In this document: one piece after another, positions 31,401 to 38,900 of the stretch
How positions within the stretch are numbered: position 1 is the first letter of the stretch
How the letters are laid out: each line of letters begins with the position of its first letter
DNA from: Paenibacillus sp. Soil750
GTDB lineage: Bacteria > Bacillota > Bacilli > Paenibacillales > NBRC-103111
DNA length: 38,994 nt
Direction of reading: 5' to 3'
Assembly: GCF_001428045.1 (NCBI RefSeq)
Contig: NZ_LMSD01000006.1
Location: 145,734-184,727, forward strand
Program-made: the position numbers and the translations under genes
The notes under the pieces: model-generated
Seen by the model: only the letters and a program-made list of their open reading frames with translations
The model's database searches: none
Told to the model about the DNA's origin: nothing

Positions 31401-31538
31401 CATGTTGAAAAGCTGTATATGACCGTATTCAAAATTGAAGACGGTGAGCGAGTAGAGCTGGATGTGAATCGTCTGCCTTCATTGCCACATAGCATGATTG
31501 TGAGCGGAAAGCACAAGGTGGTTGTAAAAGTACTGTAA
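28464..31538 (+). CDS. Baseplate wedge protein, J-like (gp6/Afp11-like)
   Basis: The 1,024-residue product begins VQPPKIDARDIPDLIAQM and contains ENPDPGSALFLMFADMFHDN near the N-terminus. The baseplate-J/gp6 core lies in the C-terminal third (GQIGNVPARQINQM, RNRAVSSKDYEWLAREAYPN, IAKVTCIPN, SLVAFPERLQVIEPVYMEIS). The long middle (about 150-700) is an unassigned beta-rich insertion that enlarges the wedge. The start is GTG 28464, seven bases after GGAGG; an in-frame GTG at 28443 is upstream of that ribosome binding site and unlikely. This protein and the following one would form the wedge around the hub. Confidence 0.9.
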   Translation: MQPPKIDARDIPDLIAQMKEMAPYYTPEWRFTPENPDPGSALFLMFADMFHDNIKRLNRVPTKNLISFLNMFDVTLLPARPASSYLTFALNEGTKESVFISAGTQIAAALEADTILYETARSALLTPAVLTSIYVTSRKQDIIVRITDDFLLASRQGYAFPKKLFRLQDGDNLQEHALYLEHSSLFTVTNPARIEIEFRNGAKRFEEFGMSSQLADPELTEWLYATADGWKAFDAVEATGNRVILLKSVREELALKEVNGQSGRWIQCRLKPLETGRTTLADSRLSMDHISFKTDYVDTLETGGIQPDQMFYNDIDADPSGFYPFGDQFALYGSFYIGSQEVFTKTNGDIKLSFGLQAIENRFGAENVDQVDWKMVMKKNKFDKAPVVHVTVLQVAWEYWNGTTWVRLDVGKDAEKLFYYPVQQKVRKEIEFRCPPDLQATYVNGNENRWIRARILHIENAYIAQALYLSPWIDDVALTYQYEDRLYQADRCLSFNNTVFEERTKHSRQLAGGFEPFQPLEGSHPALCFSFDTPPVRGPISIFVSIKQQRFSEHDVPMLEWEYLRAGLLPGTPPEWVALKVIDETKGLTQSGTVQFVGPSDFAGVSLFGQEGYWIRATNRDDIYDDVTGRVHIPTIQGVYMNTVHVLQQETITGEVPEVKGLEEMEYQLSRQGIVSEEVWVDETEFVTEEDISEYELSGAPLMDIRRDSEGNILQVWVRWTAVRDLTLSSSRDRHYVIDHTFGRIRVGDGVHGMHPPKGGLEQLKVTYQVTMGQIGNVPARQINQMQDSIAFVGEVYNPEPASGGCQAEKLESALVRGPEMLKHRNRAVSSKDYEWLAREAYPNIAKVTCIPNRNAYMKKEIGAMTLVILPKEGQQGSSTFPELKKQVERFILGRASSLVAFPERLQVIEPVYMEISVSAVVAVEGMDTVVLTEIQAIEKLNRFLDPLTGNFDNKGWAIGAQIHPSVFYALLKSIRTISHVEKLYMTVFKIEDGERVELDVNRLPSLPHSMIVSGKHKVVVKVL

Positions 31539-31588
31539 TATTTGTGAAGCAAGTTTTTTATATGAAAACTTTAAGGAGGTGAGCACAA

Positions 31589-33823
31589 GTGCTGCCAATT
31601 CCCAATTTAGATGACCGGATGTTCGAACAAATGGTGATGGAGGCGCGGAAGTCGATTCCGAAGCTATTTCCAGAATGGACAGATGAGAATGAGCATGATC
31701 CTGGGATTACGCTGCTAGAGTTAATGTCATGGATGACTGAGATGCAGCAGTATTACTTAAATCGGGTGACGGAGCGCAGTGAACGTAAGTTTCTAAAACT
31801 GTTGGGGATTCGTCCTCGCGATGCCGTGTCCGCGGTTTGCGATGTGACGTTTACTGGCGCTACGCAGCAGCTTGTGCTCCCTAAAGGAACGCCGCTGTCC
31901 GCGATGGATCTGCGTTTTGAGACGCAGAGTACGGTACAGTTAGTTCCAGCTGCTTTGGAGAAGGTGCTTGTACGTACGGAAACGGCTGCTGCCGATTATA
32001 CGTCGAACAATCAGGCCAAAATTGCTTTCTATGCTTTTGGTGCGGATGCCCGTAAGGGAGCTCATCTGTATCTCGGTTTTGATCAGGCCTTACCAATGGA
32101 CACGGAGATTTCGATCTATTTTAATTTGTTTGACCGTTACCCTGTGACCGTAAGTCATCATGCAGAAAAGTTGGCACCAATGATTTCATCAGCCAGAGTA
32201 GCTTGGTCCTTCGCAGGTGCAGGCGGAGATGGACAGTCAGAGAGTTGGCTGCCGATTGAGCCCAAGAGCGATACCACGGTTCATCTATCGCAAAGTGGGG
32301 AGTTTAAGTTTTTCATTACTTCGGAAATGAAGCCGATGTCCTTGTATCCAGCCGATGATCGTGGCCGCTATTGGCTCTGTTGTACACTGGAGGAGGACGG
32401 CTACGAGCTGGCTCCCAAAATTGAGAAGATCACGCTCAATGCGGTTAAGGCAGTGGAGCAGGAAACCTTTAGCGAGGTGACGGCTTTTAGCAGCTCTGGC
32501 GAGCCAGAGCAAAGCTTCGAACTAAGCTCATATCTCGCTTATAACGGCCTGCACACCGTTCAGGTGCTGGATGAGCAGGGCCGTTGGCGCGACTGGCACA
32601 CAGTCGCCAACTTAAGTACTTGCGGGCCTAATGATCTCTGCTGCGAGCTGCAGCAGGATTCGGCCCGTAGGATGACCCGTCTTCGCTTCGGCGACGGGGT
32701 GCATGGCAGTATCCCGCCGCAGGGTGCGCAGCGGGTACGGCTTGTTGCTTACACGGCTGAGTTTGACTACAGCCGGTATGTGGGAGGCAGCAAAGGTCTG
32801 CCTGGGCAGACCTTTGAGATTAGCCGCGGACGCGTGTATAAGCCCAGCAGCATGCTGCTGCAGGTTGGCTACCGTCCGCGGGGCGAAGACAGCTTCGTCT
32901 GGGACGACTGGACGGCCGTGGATGACTTCGATAACTCGAAGTCGACGGACCGCCACTACGTCTACGACGCCGCTGCAGGCATGATCCGCTTCGGGAATAA
33001 CGAAGCGGGGTTAGTGCCGCGCAAGTCCGGGGAACCGAACATTCGGTTCCTGGTCTTGCAGGCAGGGGGCGGTGTGCGAGGCAACGTGAAGGACGGCCTC
33101 GTGACGGGGTTCACGGCCTCACCTGGCGTGAACGTAACGAATCCGTTCCCGGCGCGTGGCGGCCTGGAGGCGGAGACGCTCGCGCAAGCGAAGCTGCGCG
33201 TGCAGCGCGAGCTGGCTGCGCCAACGCGCGCGGTGACCGCCGAGGACTACGAGGCGCTCGCGAAGGCGGCGCCGGGCCTCCGCGTCGCGCGGGTGAAGGC
33301 GATCCCACTGTATAAGCCGGGGATGCGGGATTACCCAAGGGTATCGGCGCCGGCGCAGATGACCGTGGTGGTTGTGCCTTACAGCGAGAGTGACAAGCCG
33401 AAGGCTGGCAAGGGCTTCTTGCAAACGATCAAGATGCATCTGGATCGGCATCGGCTTCTGACAACGGAGCTGCATGTTATTCCAGCGGAGTATATTAAGA
33501 TCACCGTCCACGCCGTCGTGGTGATGGAGCCGAAGTATAAGAACGAGCAACGGCGCATCGCGCTCGAGCTTCGTAATCTGCTCCAGCCGATGGATCATGG
33601 GCAGGGAGCGGAGGGCTGGCGTTTTGGGCGAACCGTGTATAAGGGAGATATTTACGGCGTCATTTCCCGCATCAAAGGTGTCGTATATGTGCAGGACATT
33701 TGGCTTGATGCCGAAGGCACAGGCTTCCACAAGGATGGCGCTGGGGATATTCATATCCCGCCTTATGCGTTAGTCTACTCCGGCAATCATGAGATTGAAA
33801 CGATCAGTCAGACGGATTTGTAG
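31589..33823 (+). CDS. Second baseplate wedge protein, J-like (Afp12-like)
   Basis: The product has 744 residues, starts at GTG 31589 behind a strong AAGGAGGTGA, and opens like the first wedge (FEQMVMEARKSIPKLFPEWT, ENEHDPGITLLELMSWMTEM, YLNRVTERSERKFLKLLGIR). The J-core lies at about 500-700 (GVNVTNPFPARGGLEAETLA, RAVTAEDYEALAKAAPGLRV, ARVKAIPL). The resemblance between the two N-termini suggests paralogy, and the heterodimer would parallel T4 gp6/gp7-type wedges. The segment 33,100-33,300 is very GC-rich (Ala/Arg/Glu codons ending in G or C) compared with flanking sequence. A microsatellite begins 35 nt after the stop. Confidence 0.9.
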   Translation: MLPIPNLDDRMFEQMVMEARKSIPKLFPEWTDENEHDPGITLLELMSWMTEMQQYYLNRVTERSERKFLKLLGIRPRDAVSAVCDVTFTGATQQLVLPKGTPLSAMDLRFETQSTVQLVPAALEKVLVRTETAAADYTSNNQAKIAFYAFGADARKGAHLYLGFDQALPMDTEISIYFNLFDRYPVTVSHHAEKLAPMISSARVAWSFAGAGGDGQSESWLPIEPKSDTTVHLSQSGEFKFFITSEMKPMSLYPADDRGRYWLCCTLEEDGYELAPKIEKITLNAVKAVEQETFSEVTAFSSSGEPEQSFELSSYLAYNGLHTVQVLDEQGRWRDWHTVANLSTCGPNDLCCELQQDSARRMTRLRFGDGVHGSIPPQGAQRVRLVAYTAEFDYSRYVGGSKGLPGQTFEISRGRVYKPSSMLLQVGYRPRGEDSFVWDDWTAVDDFDNSKSTDRHYVYDAAAGMIRFGNNEAGLVPRKSGEPNIRFLVLQAGGGVRGNVKDGLVTGFTASPGVNVTNPFPARGGLEAETLAQAKLRVQRELAAPTRAVTAEDYEALAKAAPGLRVARVKAIPLYKPGMRDYPRVSAPAQMTVVVVPYSESDKPKAGKGFLQTIKMHLDRHRLLTTELHVIPAEYIKITVHAVVVMEPKYKNEQRRIALELRNLLQPMDHGQGAEGWRFGRTVYKGDIYGVISRIKGVVYVQDIWLDAEGTGFHKDGAGDIHIPPYALVYSGNHEIETISQTDL

Positions 33824-33857
33824 AGGCCAGTGGAAATGGTGTTTATGGTTGGATGTT

Positions 33858-33941
33858 AAGTAGAAGTAGAAGTAGAAGTAGAAGTAGAAGTAGAAGTAGA
33901 AGTAGAAGTAGAAGTAGAAGTAGAAGTAGAAGTAGAAGTAG
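33858..33941. repeat. Hexanucleotide microsatellite, AAGTAG x14
   Basis: Fourteen perfect, uninterrupted copies of AAGTAG occupy 84 bp in the 401-nt gap between two baseplate genes. Perfect identity implies that the tract is hypermutable. It is not coding on either strand (the minus-strand frame is an artefact of FY repeats). Confidence 0.97.
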
Positions 33942-33965
33942 TGCTCAGTTGAGTAGCTAGCTTTC

Positions 33966-33994
33966 AAATAGATGTAAAATATACATCTATTTTT
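33966..33994 (+). terminator. Terminator-like hairpin after the microsatellite
   Basis: AAATAGATGTA (33966-33976) pairs perfectly with TACATCTATTT (33982-33992) around AAATA, with extra T residues. The stem is AT-rich, so termination could be partial. Confidence 0.55.
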
Positions 33995-34014
33995 GCCGAA
34001 TTACATGAGATTTA

Positions 34015-34106
34015 GCAATTAGATGGAAAATGTACAGTTAATTTGAGCAAGATTGGCTGTTTGGTGGATTTAGGCGGAAATTAACTGTAGGAAATCCATC
34101 TATTGC
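34015..34106. repeat. Inverted repeat element in the wedge-gpI gap
   Basis: The arm at 34015-34044 (GCAATTAGATGGA, then TACAGTTAATTT) is echoed in reverse complement at 34078-34106 (AAATTAACTGTA, then TCCATCTATTGC), about 33 bp apart. A related word (AAATCCATTTAATTT) appears near 34145. No gene is seen from 33824 to 34224; the last bases hold GAGGTGA for the next gene. Confidence 0.6.
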
Positions 34107-34224
34107 TCCCAGATGGGGAGAATCAGCAAAATTAGCTACATAAAATCCATTTAATTTGTTTGGGGCGACGGAGAATACGCCAGAGCAGGTTGTGGGTTCA
34201 GTTATAGAAAAGAGGTGACGAACG

Positions 34225-36342
34225 ATGCAGGATGGACAAACGTTTTTTTCGCTAAACAAGAAAATGGATTGGGAAGAAGGTTTTGATGCGAATGTTCATA
34301 TGCTGGAGCAGGGCTTTTCGATTCAGCAGTCGGAGAAGTACAGCATTCATCGCATCGTTCGCACGGATGAGCTTGAAGGGATTCCTCCTATTCGCGACAT
34401 GACGGTAGGGCCTGGGCGGAAGCTAATTTTGCTGGATGAGTCAGCGAATGTGTGGATTTACGATGATGAAAGTCGACACAGGGAGTTACTGTTTCGCCAT
34501 GGTCACGAATTATTCAGCTCACAAGCGATGCTCGCATCAATGTCGGATCTGCTTGTGATCGCTGATAGCGATGAGGGCACAGAGAGAAGACTTGCTGTCT
34601 ACTCCATCTCCAATGGTCAGACCATGTGGGCGGTTCAAGACTGGGAAGGTTTGAGTTTATATCCGCTTTCCTTGAATACAAAGCTTCAAACCGCGAATAC
34701 GCTATTTATGGCGGTTCCTTTGGATATTGCGGTTGGTATGAATGGAAGTCCCGAAGTCCCAAAGGACGGTCGGATTGGCATTATACAGTGGAACTCGGCT
34801 GGTGAGGTGATGCGTGTGTATGAGCATGACGCACATTGTATGCCAGAAGCGATTCCGATTTCGAAGCTGCAGGATCGCTATTTTACTGCGGCGGCAGATG
34901 GCACGATTGCCCTGCTGGATAACCAGCTTCGGTCGGTGACGGTGTTCCATGAAGATGGGCGAGAGCCGTTCCATTTCCAATTGGAGCAGGAGGGGCGATT
35001 TGCCGGCATTTCCATTGATACGAATCATAATCTCTATATAGGGGATAGCGGTTACGCGCAGCAAGAGGGTGTGACGGAGCGGTTTATTTTAAGATATCGC
35101 GGCAATGGCACTCCCTTGGATAAGGTGACAGGCTTTCGGGGACGAACGGATAAATTAGTACGGGATGGGCGCAATCGCCTGTATGTGTTTGATCGAATGA
35201 GCGGTCAGATTAGCTTGCTGGACCTTCGAGCTCGAACGATGCTGCTGGAGGATACGCAATTGCCGGAGGCCGTGTACTTCTCTGCGGATCTCGATACGAC
35301 GGAGACCGAGACGACGTGGCACAAAATACGGCTGGAAGCAGATATCCCAGAGGAGACGCAGGTTCGATTTTCGTATTATGCCTCGGATGAAAGTGAAGGA
35401 ATGGTCGATGGGGATTACGTAAATCTCACTAGCTATTTCACGGATCCGGATATCTCGGTCAAAGAAAAGCTAAGAGCGACGCGCGACCTATGGTCAGAGC
35501 CGATTCTGAATCCGAAGGATGCGCTGCTTATGAATGCGAAGGGGCGATATCTCTGGTTCAAAATGGAGCTGGTTGGCAGTGAGCAGAAATCTCCGTTTAT
35601 TCGTAAGTTGAGGGTGTACTACCCACGCACCTCACTGATCGCGTATTTGCCGCCAATGTATCAGCAGGATGAGGAACATAGCCCTTTCTTGGAGCGATTT
35701 CTTGCGATGTTCAGCACGTTTTTTGACGATATGGAGGATACGATCGATCGGATTTCGGGCCATTTTGATCCAGATGCGGTGTCTGGGCCGTACTTGGAAT
35801 GGTTGGGCGGTTGGCTTGCCATTACTGAGCATGAGGCTTGGGGTGAGAATAAGCTGAGAGAGCTGATCAAGCGGGCACCTGAACTATACAAGCTGCGGGG
35901 TACGCGCGAGGGCTTGATGAATATGCTCCACATTTACACGGGCGCTGAGCCATTCATATTGGAATATTTTCAATTTAAGCAAATGCAAGAAACGTCAGAG
36001 CTGCGGCAGCTTTTCACCCAGTTATATGGTGATAATCCATACACCTTCTGTGTACTGCTGAGGCCAGAAAGTGTGCGTACAGATGAACAGCGCTTAGTGA
36101 TTGAGCACATTATTGAAGATCAGAAGCCTGCTTATACCGAGGGCAAATTGATTGTGCTGCAGCCTTGGATGTATGCGGATATGCATACCTATCTAGGTAT
36201 TAATACGTACTTGTCTGAACCTACTTTATTAACCCTCGATCAGCGCTCGTCGATGCCTTACAATACGGTGCTGATTGATGTGGATCGTGATAAACGGATG
36301 GATATACATACGCGCTTGGGACTAGATTCCGAAATCGAATAA
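34225..36342 (+). CDS. eCIS tail protein: beta-propeller-like region plus gpI-like domain
   Basis: The protein of 705 residues begins with about 380 residues of repeated strand units, each with an aspartate-rich turn (KLILLDESANVWIYDD, DGTIALLDNQLRSV, GISIDTNHNLYIGDSG, RNRLYVFDRMSGQISLLD). These resemble an NHL/SMP-30-type beta-propeller. A beta-sandwich-like linker (ADIPEETQVRFSYYASDESE) follows. The end (YLPPMYQQDEEHSPFLERFL, YLEWLGGWLAI, RAPELYKLRGTREGLMNML) is the phage P2 gpI / tail-protein-I domain that connects wedge and fibre. It could thus tie the baseplate to an adhesive head; the propeller could bind a ligand. GAGGTGA precedes ATG 34225. Confidence 0.85.
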   Translation: MQDGQTFFSLNKKMDWEEGFDANVHMLEQGFSIQQSEKYSIHRIVRTDELEGIPPIRDMTVGPGRKLILLDESANVWIYDDESRHRELLFRHGHELFSSQAMLASMSDLLVIADSDEGTERRLAVYSISNGQTMWAVQDWEGLSLYPLSLNTKLQTANTLFMAVPLDIAVGMNGSPEVPKDGRIGIIQWNSAGEVMRVYEHDAHCMPEAIPISKLQDRYFTAAADGTIALLDNQLRSVTVFHEDGREPFHFQLEQEGRFAGISIDTNHNLYIGDSGYAQQEGVTERFILRYRGNGTPLDKVTGFRGRTDKLVRDGRNRLYVFDRMSGQISLLDLRARTMLLEDTQLPEAVYFSADLDTTETETTWHKIRLEADIPEETQVRFSYYASDESEGMVDGDYVNLTSYFTDPDISVKEKLRATRDLWSEPILNPKDALLMNAKGRYLWFKMELVGSEQKSPFIRKLRVYYPRTSLIAYLPPMYQQDEEHSPFLERFLAMFSTFFDDMEDTIDRISGHFDPDAVSGPYLEWLGGWLAITEHEAWGENKLRELIKRAPELYKLRGTREGLMNMLHIYTGAEPFILEYFQFKQMQETSELRQLFTQLYGDNPYTFCVLLRPESVRTDEQRLVIEHIIEDQKPAYTEGKLIVLQPWMYADMHTYLGINTYLSEPTLLTLDQRSSMPYNTVLIDVDRDKRMDIHTRLGLDSEIE

Positions 36343-36379
36343 TAAATGAAATTGAGTCAGAGAAGGTGAGGGGATCGTT

Positions 36380-38068
36380 ATGAAAAAATCACGTTATTAC
36401 CCGTTTGAACGCAATCGGTATTTCTATGGAAAGCTGCTGACGGTCAGAGATTTCGAGTCCGAGCAAAAGTATTTTAATGATAAACGCAGAATGATGAACC
36501 GGCTTCTACATGGTTCTGGTGTTCTAACCGGCCTGCAAGTCGTAGCTGTGGATGAAAAGTCTGTATCGGTCGAAATGGGAGCTGCAATCGATGCCTTAGG
36601 ACGAGAGATTGTTGTGCCATCTCCGATGACGATGAAGCTGTCCATGATGGATGGTTTTTCGAACAATCAGTATGCTAAGAACGTTTACCTCTGTATTGCC
36701 TATGATGAAAAGGAAAAAGAACCCGTTCACGCCGTAGCGAACTCTTCCGTCCGTTCGGACGAAATTAATGATTATAATCGTGTGTTGGAAAGCTATCGCC
36801 TGTTTATCCGTGAGGATGCACCAGACCCAGCTTCCTTGCCGCTGGCTACGTTGTCAGATCAGACGATTGTCCTATATCAGGATAAGCAGGTACGCGTCCT
36901 GCAAACGACACCGCGCTATGTGAATCCGGGGCAATTGTTCGAGATGACGCTGCGTTTTGAGAAAACACTGAAAGCTGGCAGATTGTCCTTTCAATATGAG
37001 CTTGATGCTCATCGCGTAGAGGCGATCAATGGGACGACTATTGTGTTCCAAGAGCCGCAAGATGCGCAAGAGAGCGAATATGAAATGAAGGTGCTGCTTC
37101 GTGCCGATAGTACAGCTGCTGTGAAAGCGACAGTCGGTGTGAAAGCAGGAACAGGGGCTTTGAAGCTGGATGATAGACAGCTGGAGCTGCAAGCACAATC
37201 CATTGGCGAGATTAGCATCGTGACTGAAGCGGTGAAAGAGCGGTTGATGTCGGATTTCGTGAAGCAATCCTTGGAAGCATCCTTGGAAGCACCATCGGAG
37301 CCGTGCATTTATTTGGCCAAGATATGTTTGATCCAAGTCGGACCGACTTATGTCATAGAGAGTGTTGAGCAAGTACCGTTCGGTGAATACGTCTACAATA
37401 CGTCCGTGATGTACCGACTCGGTCAAGCCAGTCAATATCGGGAAGAAACGTCCGGTCAATTCGTAACAAAGTCCAAAGTGAAAACCTTGGCTCCAGGGCA
37501 AATGCCAGAGTTGAATGTGAAATACAATCCTCTGATCAGCGAGTTGTCTTTTGATTTGGGAATTCCAGCTGGCGGCGGCAGCGGGATTGCTGGTATTGTA
37601 AGCGGATATGTCGACATCCCGATTGAACCTTTTACGAAGATTGCTGTTTCACCATTCGGGCGTGCGATGAAGAGCTTCTATTCAGGTGAGATTGTACACG
37701 GACTTGGCGAGGGGAATGTGTTGATCATCACAAGCTTAGAAGAACGAAGCGGCGATGCGTTCTCGGATATTCTTTCTAGCGGGGACCGCGTATATGGCGG
37801 GGCTTCGGAAGTATTTAAAGGCAGCGAATTCGAGCCGGATGCACCTGAAGTGAAGATCGGCACGATCGCGTACCCGCAGAAGGGTACGTTCCGTATCGGC
37901 GTGAAAGTGCAGCAATCCGGTGAGCAAGGCAATGTACGTGTGCGCTGGTGGGCATACAGTGCCGAGATGGCAGGCGTAGCGCAAGGTAGTGGCGCAAGCG
38001 GCGATTCCTTGGACGAAGCATTGTCGGCCATGAGAGAAGCGGCTTCGGCAGGTAGCGACACGGAGTAA
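36380..38068 (+). CDS. Conserved eCIS-associated protein of unknown function
   Basis: This 562-residue protein has a characteristic N-terminus (RYYPFERNRYFYGKLLTVRD, FESEQKYFNDKRRMMNRLLH, GSGVLTGLQV) that, from memory, recurs in proteins at the distal end of Gram-positive and cyanobacterial eCIS loci. A beta-rich segment (residues 60-105) follows, then an Ig-like part (about 175-260) and a long extension ending in Gly/Ser/Ala-rich sequence (GVAQGSGASGD). No enzyme motif was seen. As the last gene of the cluster, following the gpI-like protein, it may form the distal fibre or a surface attachment piece; this is inference. GAAGGTGAGGG precedes the ATG and a terminator follows. Confidence 0.75.
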   Translation: MKKSRYYPFERNRYFYGKLLTVRDFESEQKYFNDKRRMMNRLLHGSGVLTGLQVVAVDEKSVSVEMGAAIDALGREIVVPSPMTMKLSMMDGFSNNQYAKNVYLCIAYDEKEKEPVHAVANSSVRSDEINDYNRVLESYRLFIREDAPDPASLPLATLSDQTIVLYQDKQVRVLQTTPRYVNPGQLFEMTLRFEKTLKAGRLSFQYELDAHRVEAINGTTIVFQEPQDAQESEYEMKVLLRADSTAAVKATVGVKAGTGALKLDDRQLELQAQSIGEISIVTEAVKERLMSDFVKQSLEASLEAPSEPCIYLAKICLIQVGPTYVIESVEQVPFGEYVYNTSVMYRLGQASQYREETSGQFVTKSKVKTLAPGQMPELNVKYNPLISELSFDLGIPAGGGSGIAGIVSGYVDIPIEPFTKIAVSPFGRAMKSFYSGEIVHGLGEGNVLIITSLEERSGDAFSDILSSGDRVYGGASEVFKGSEFEPDAPEVKIGTIAYPQKGTFRIGVKVQQSGEQGNVRVRWWAYSAEMAGVAQGSGASGDSLDEALSAMREAASAGSDTE

Positions 38069-38076
38069 ATCAATAG

Positions 38077-38122
38077 GATCGTCCTGAACAAGATCAATTG
38101 TTTGGGACGGTCTATTTGTTTT
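38077..38122 (+). terminator. Terminator of the eCIS operon
   Basis: GATCGTCCTGAACAA (38077-38091) pairs with TTGTTTGGGACGGTC (38098-38112), with three wobbles, around a GATCAA loop. TATTTGTTTTTG follows. It closes the contractile system cluster. Confidence 0.85.
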
Positions 38123-38231
38123 TGTTGATGGGTTGGAGCTATGGTACTAGACGAACTTAGTACTATGAAATTGACCTGTTATAGACGAAAATGGATGATA
38201 TTACAATAATTTTCCTCTAGGGAGTGTTTTC

Positions 38232-38900
38232 ATGAAATCTGTTTATATAACTAGTATCGGGAAGTTTCTGCCTGGTGCACCAATCGCTAACGAGGAAATA
38301 GAGGAATACCTCGGAAAAATAGGTGGAAAAGGCTCGAAATCTATGCGGCGTATTCTAGAGCAAAATAAAATTAAATATCGTTATTATGCCATAGATAAAG
38401 ATCAAAAAAGTCTGTATTCAAATGCCGAAATGGCAACCAACGCGATTCGTGATGCGCTCGAGCGGAATCACGACGATTTATTTAACCAAGTAGACTTTCT
38501 AGCTGTTGGCACGACTCAGGGCGACCTATTGGTGCCTGGTTTTGCCAGTATGGTTCATGCCGAAACTAGCCTGCCTGTCATGGAAATTGCGTCACATCAT
38601 GGCGTCTGCGGCAGTGGTATGCAAGCAATCAAAAATGCTTTCCTACAGGTACAGTCGGGGGAGAAGAAAGCCGCTGTTTCTTGTGCCAGCGAGTTTCCAA
38701 GTCGTGTTTTTAAACATACTCGCTTTGAAGCGCAGGCTAAATTTATGGATCGTCCGATTCCATTTGATACGGATTTTCTTCGGTTTATGTTGTCTGATGG
38801 CGCGGGTGCCGCCGTGCTTCAGCCTGAGCCAAGCGACCAGGGCCTATCCCTCAAAATTGAATGGATAGACAATAAATCTTACGCCAATCTATACGACTGA
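38232..38900 (+). pseudogene. 3-oxoacyl-ACP synthase III-like gene truncated by an IS
   Basis: The 222 residues represent the N-terminal half or so of a FabH-like condensing enzyme (MKSVYITSIGKFLPGAPIAN at the start; complete enzymes are about 330-380 residues). The active-site cysteine is present in HHGVCGSGMQAI, and the DGAGAAVL motif is intact. The catalytic His and Asn of the C-terminal half are missing. The frame ends at a TGA (38898-38900) that belongs to the inserted element, after KSYANLYD. A protein like this would be inactive. It has its own start (GGGAGTG upstream of ATG) and lies after the eCIS terminator, so a link with the particle is doubtful. The rest should lie beyond the element. 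Confidence 0.8.

Noticed and set aside
33119..33754. 211-codon minus-strand frame opposite the second wedge gene
   Set aside because: It is a shadow of the GC-rich 3' part of the wedge gene, which has clear baseplate-J similarity; its own product looks like Arg/His-rich noise.
33770..33967. Minus-strand frame with FYFYFY repeats
   Set aside because: It is only the translation of the AAGTAG microsatellite; no ribosome binding site.
14915..38068. Contractile-tailed prophage
   Set aside because: No capsid, portal, terminase, integrase or lysis genes; presence of the AAA+ ATPase, DUF4255 and LysM adaptor is typical of eCIS.
14915..38068. Type VI secretion system
   Set aside because: No TssJLM membrane complex, no ClpV and no TssBC-type split sheath; the sheath is a single phage-like protein.
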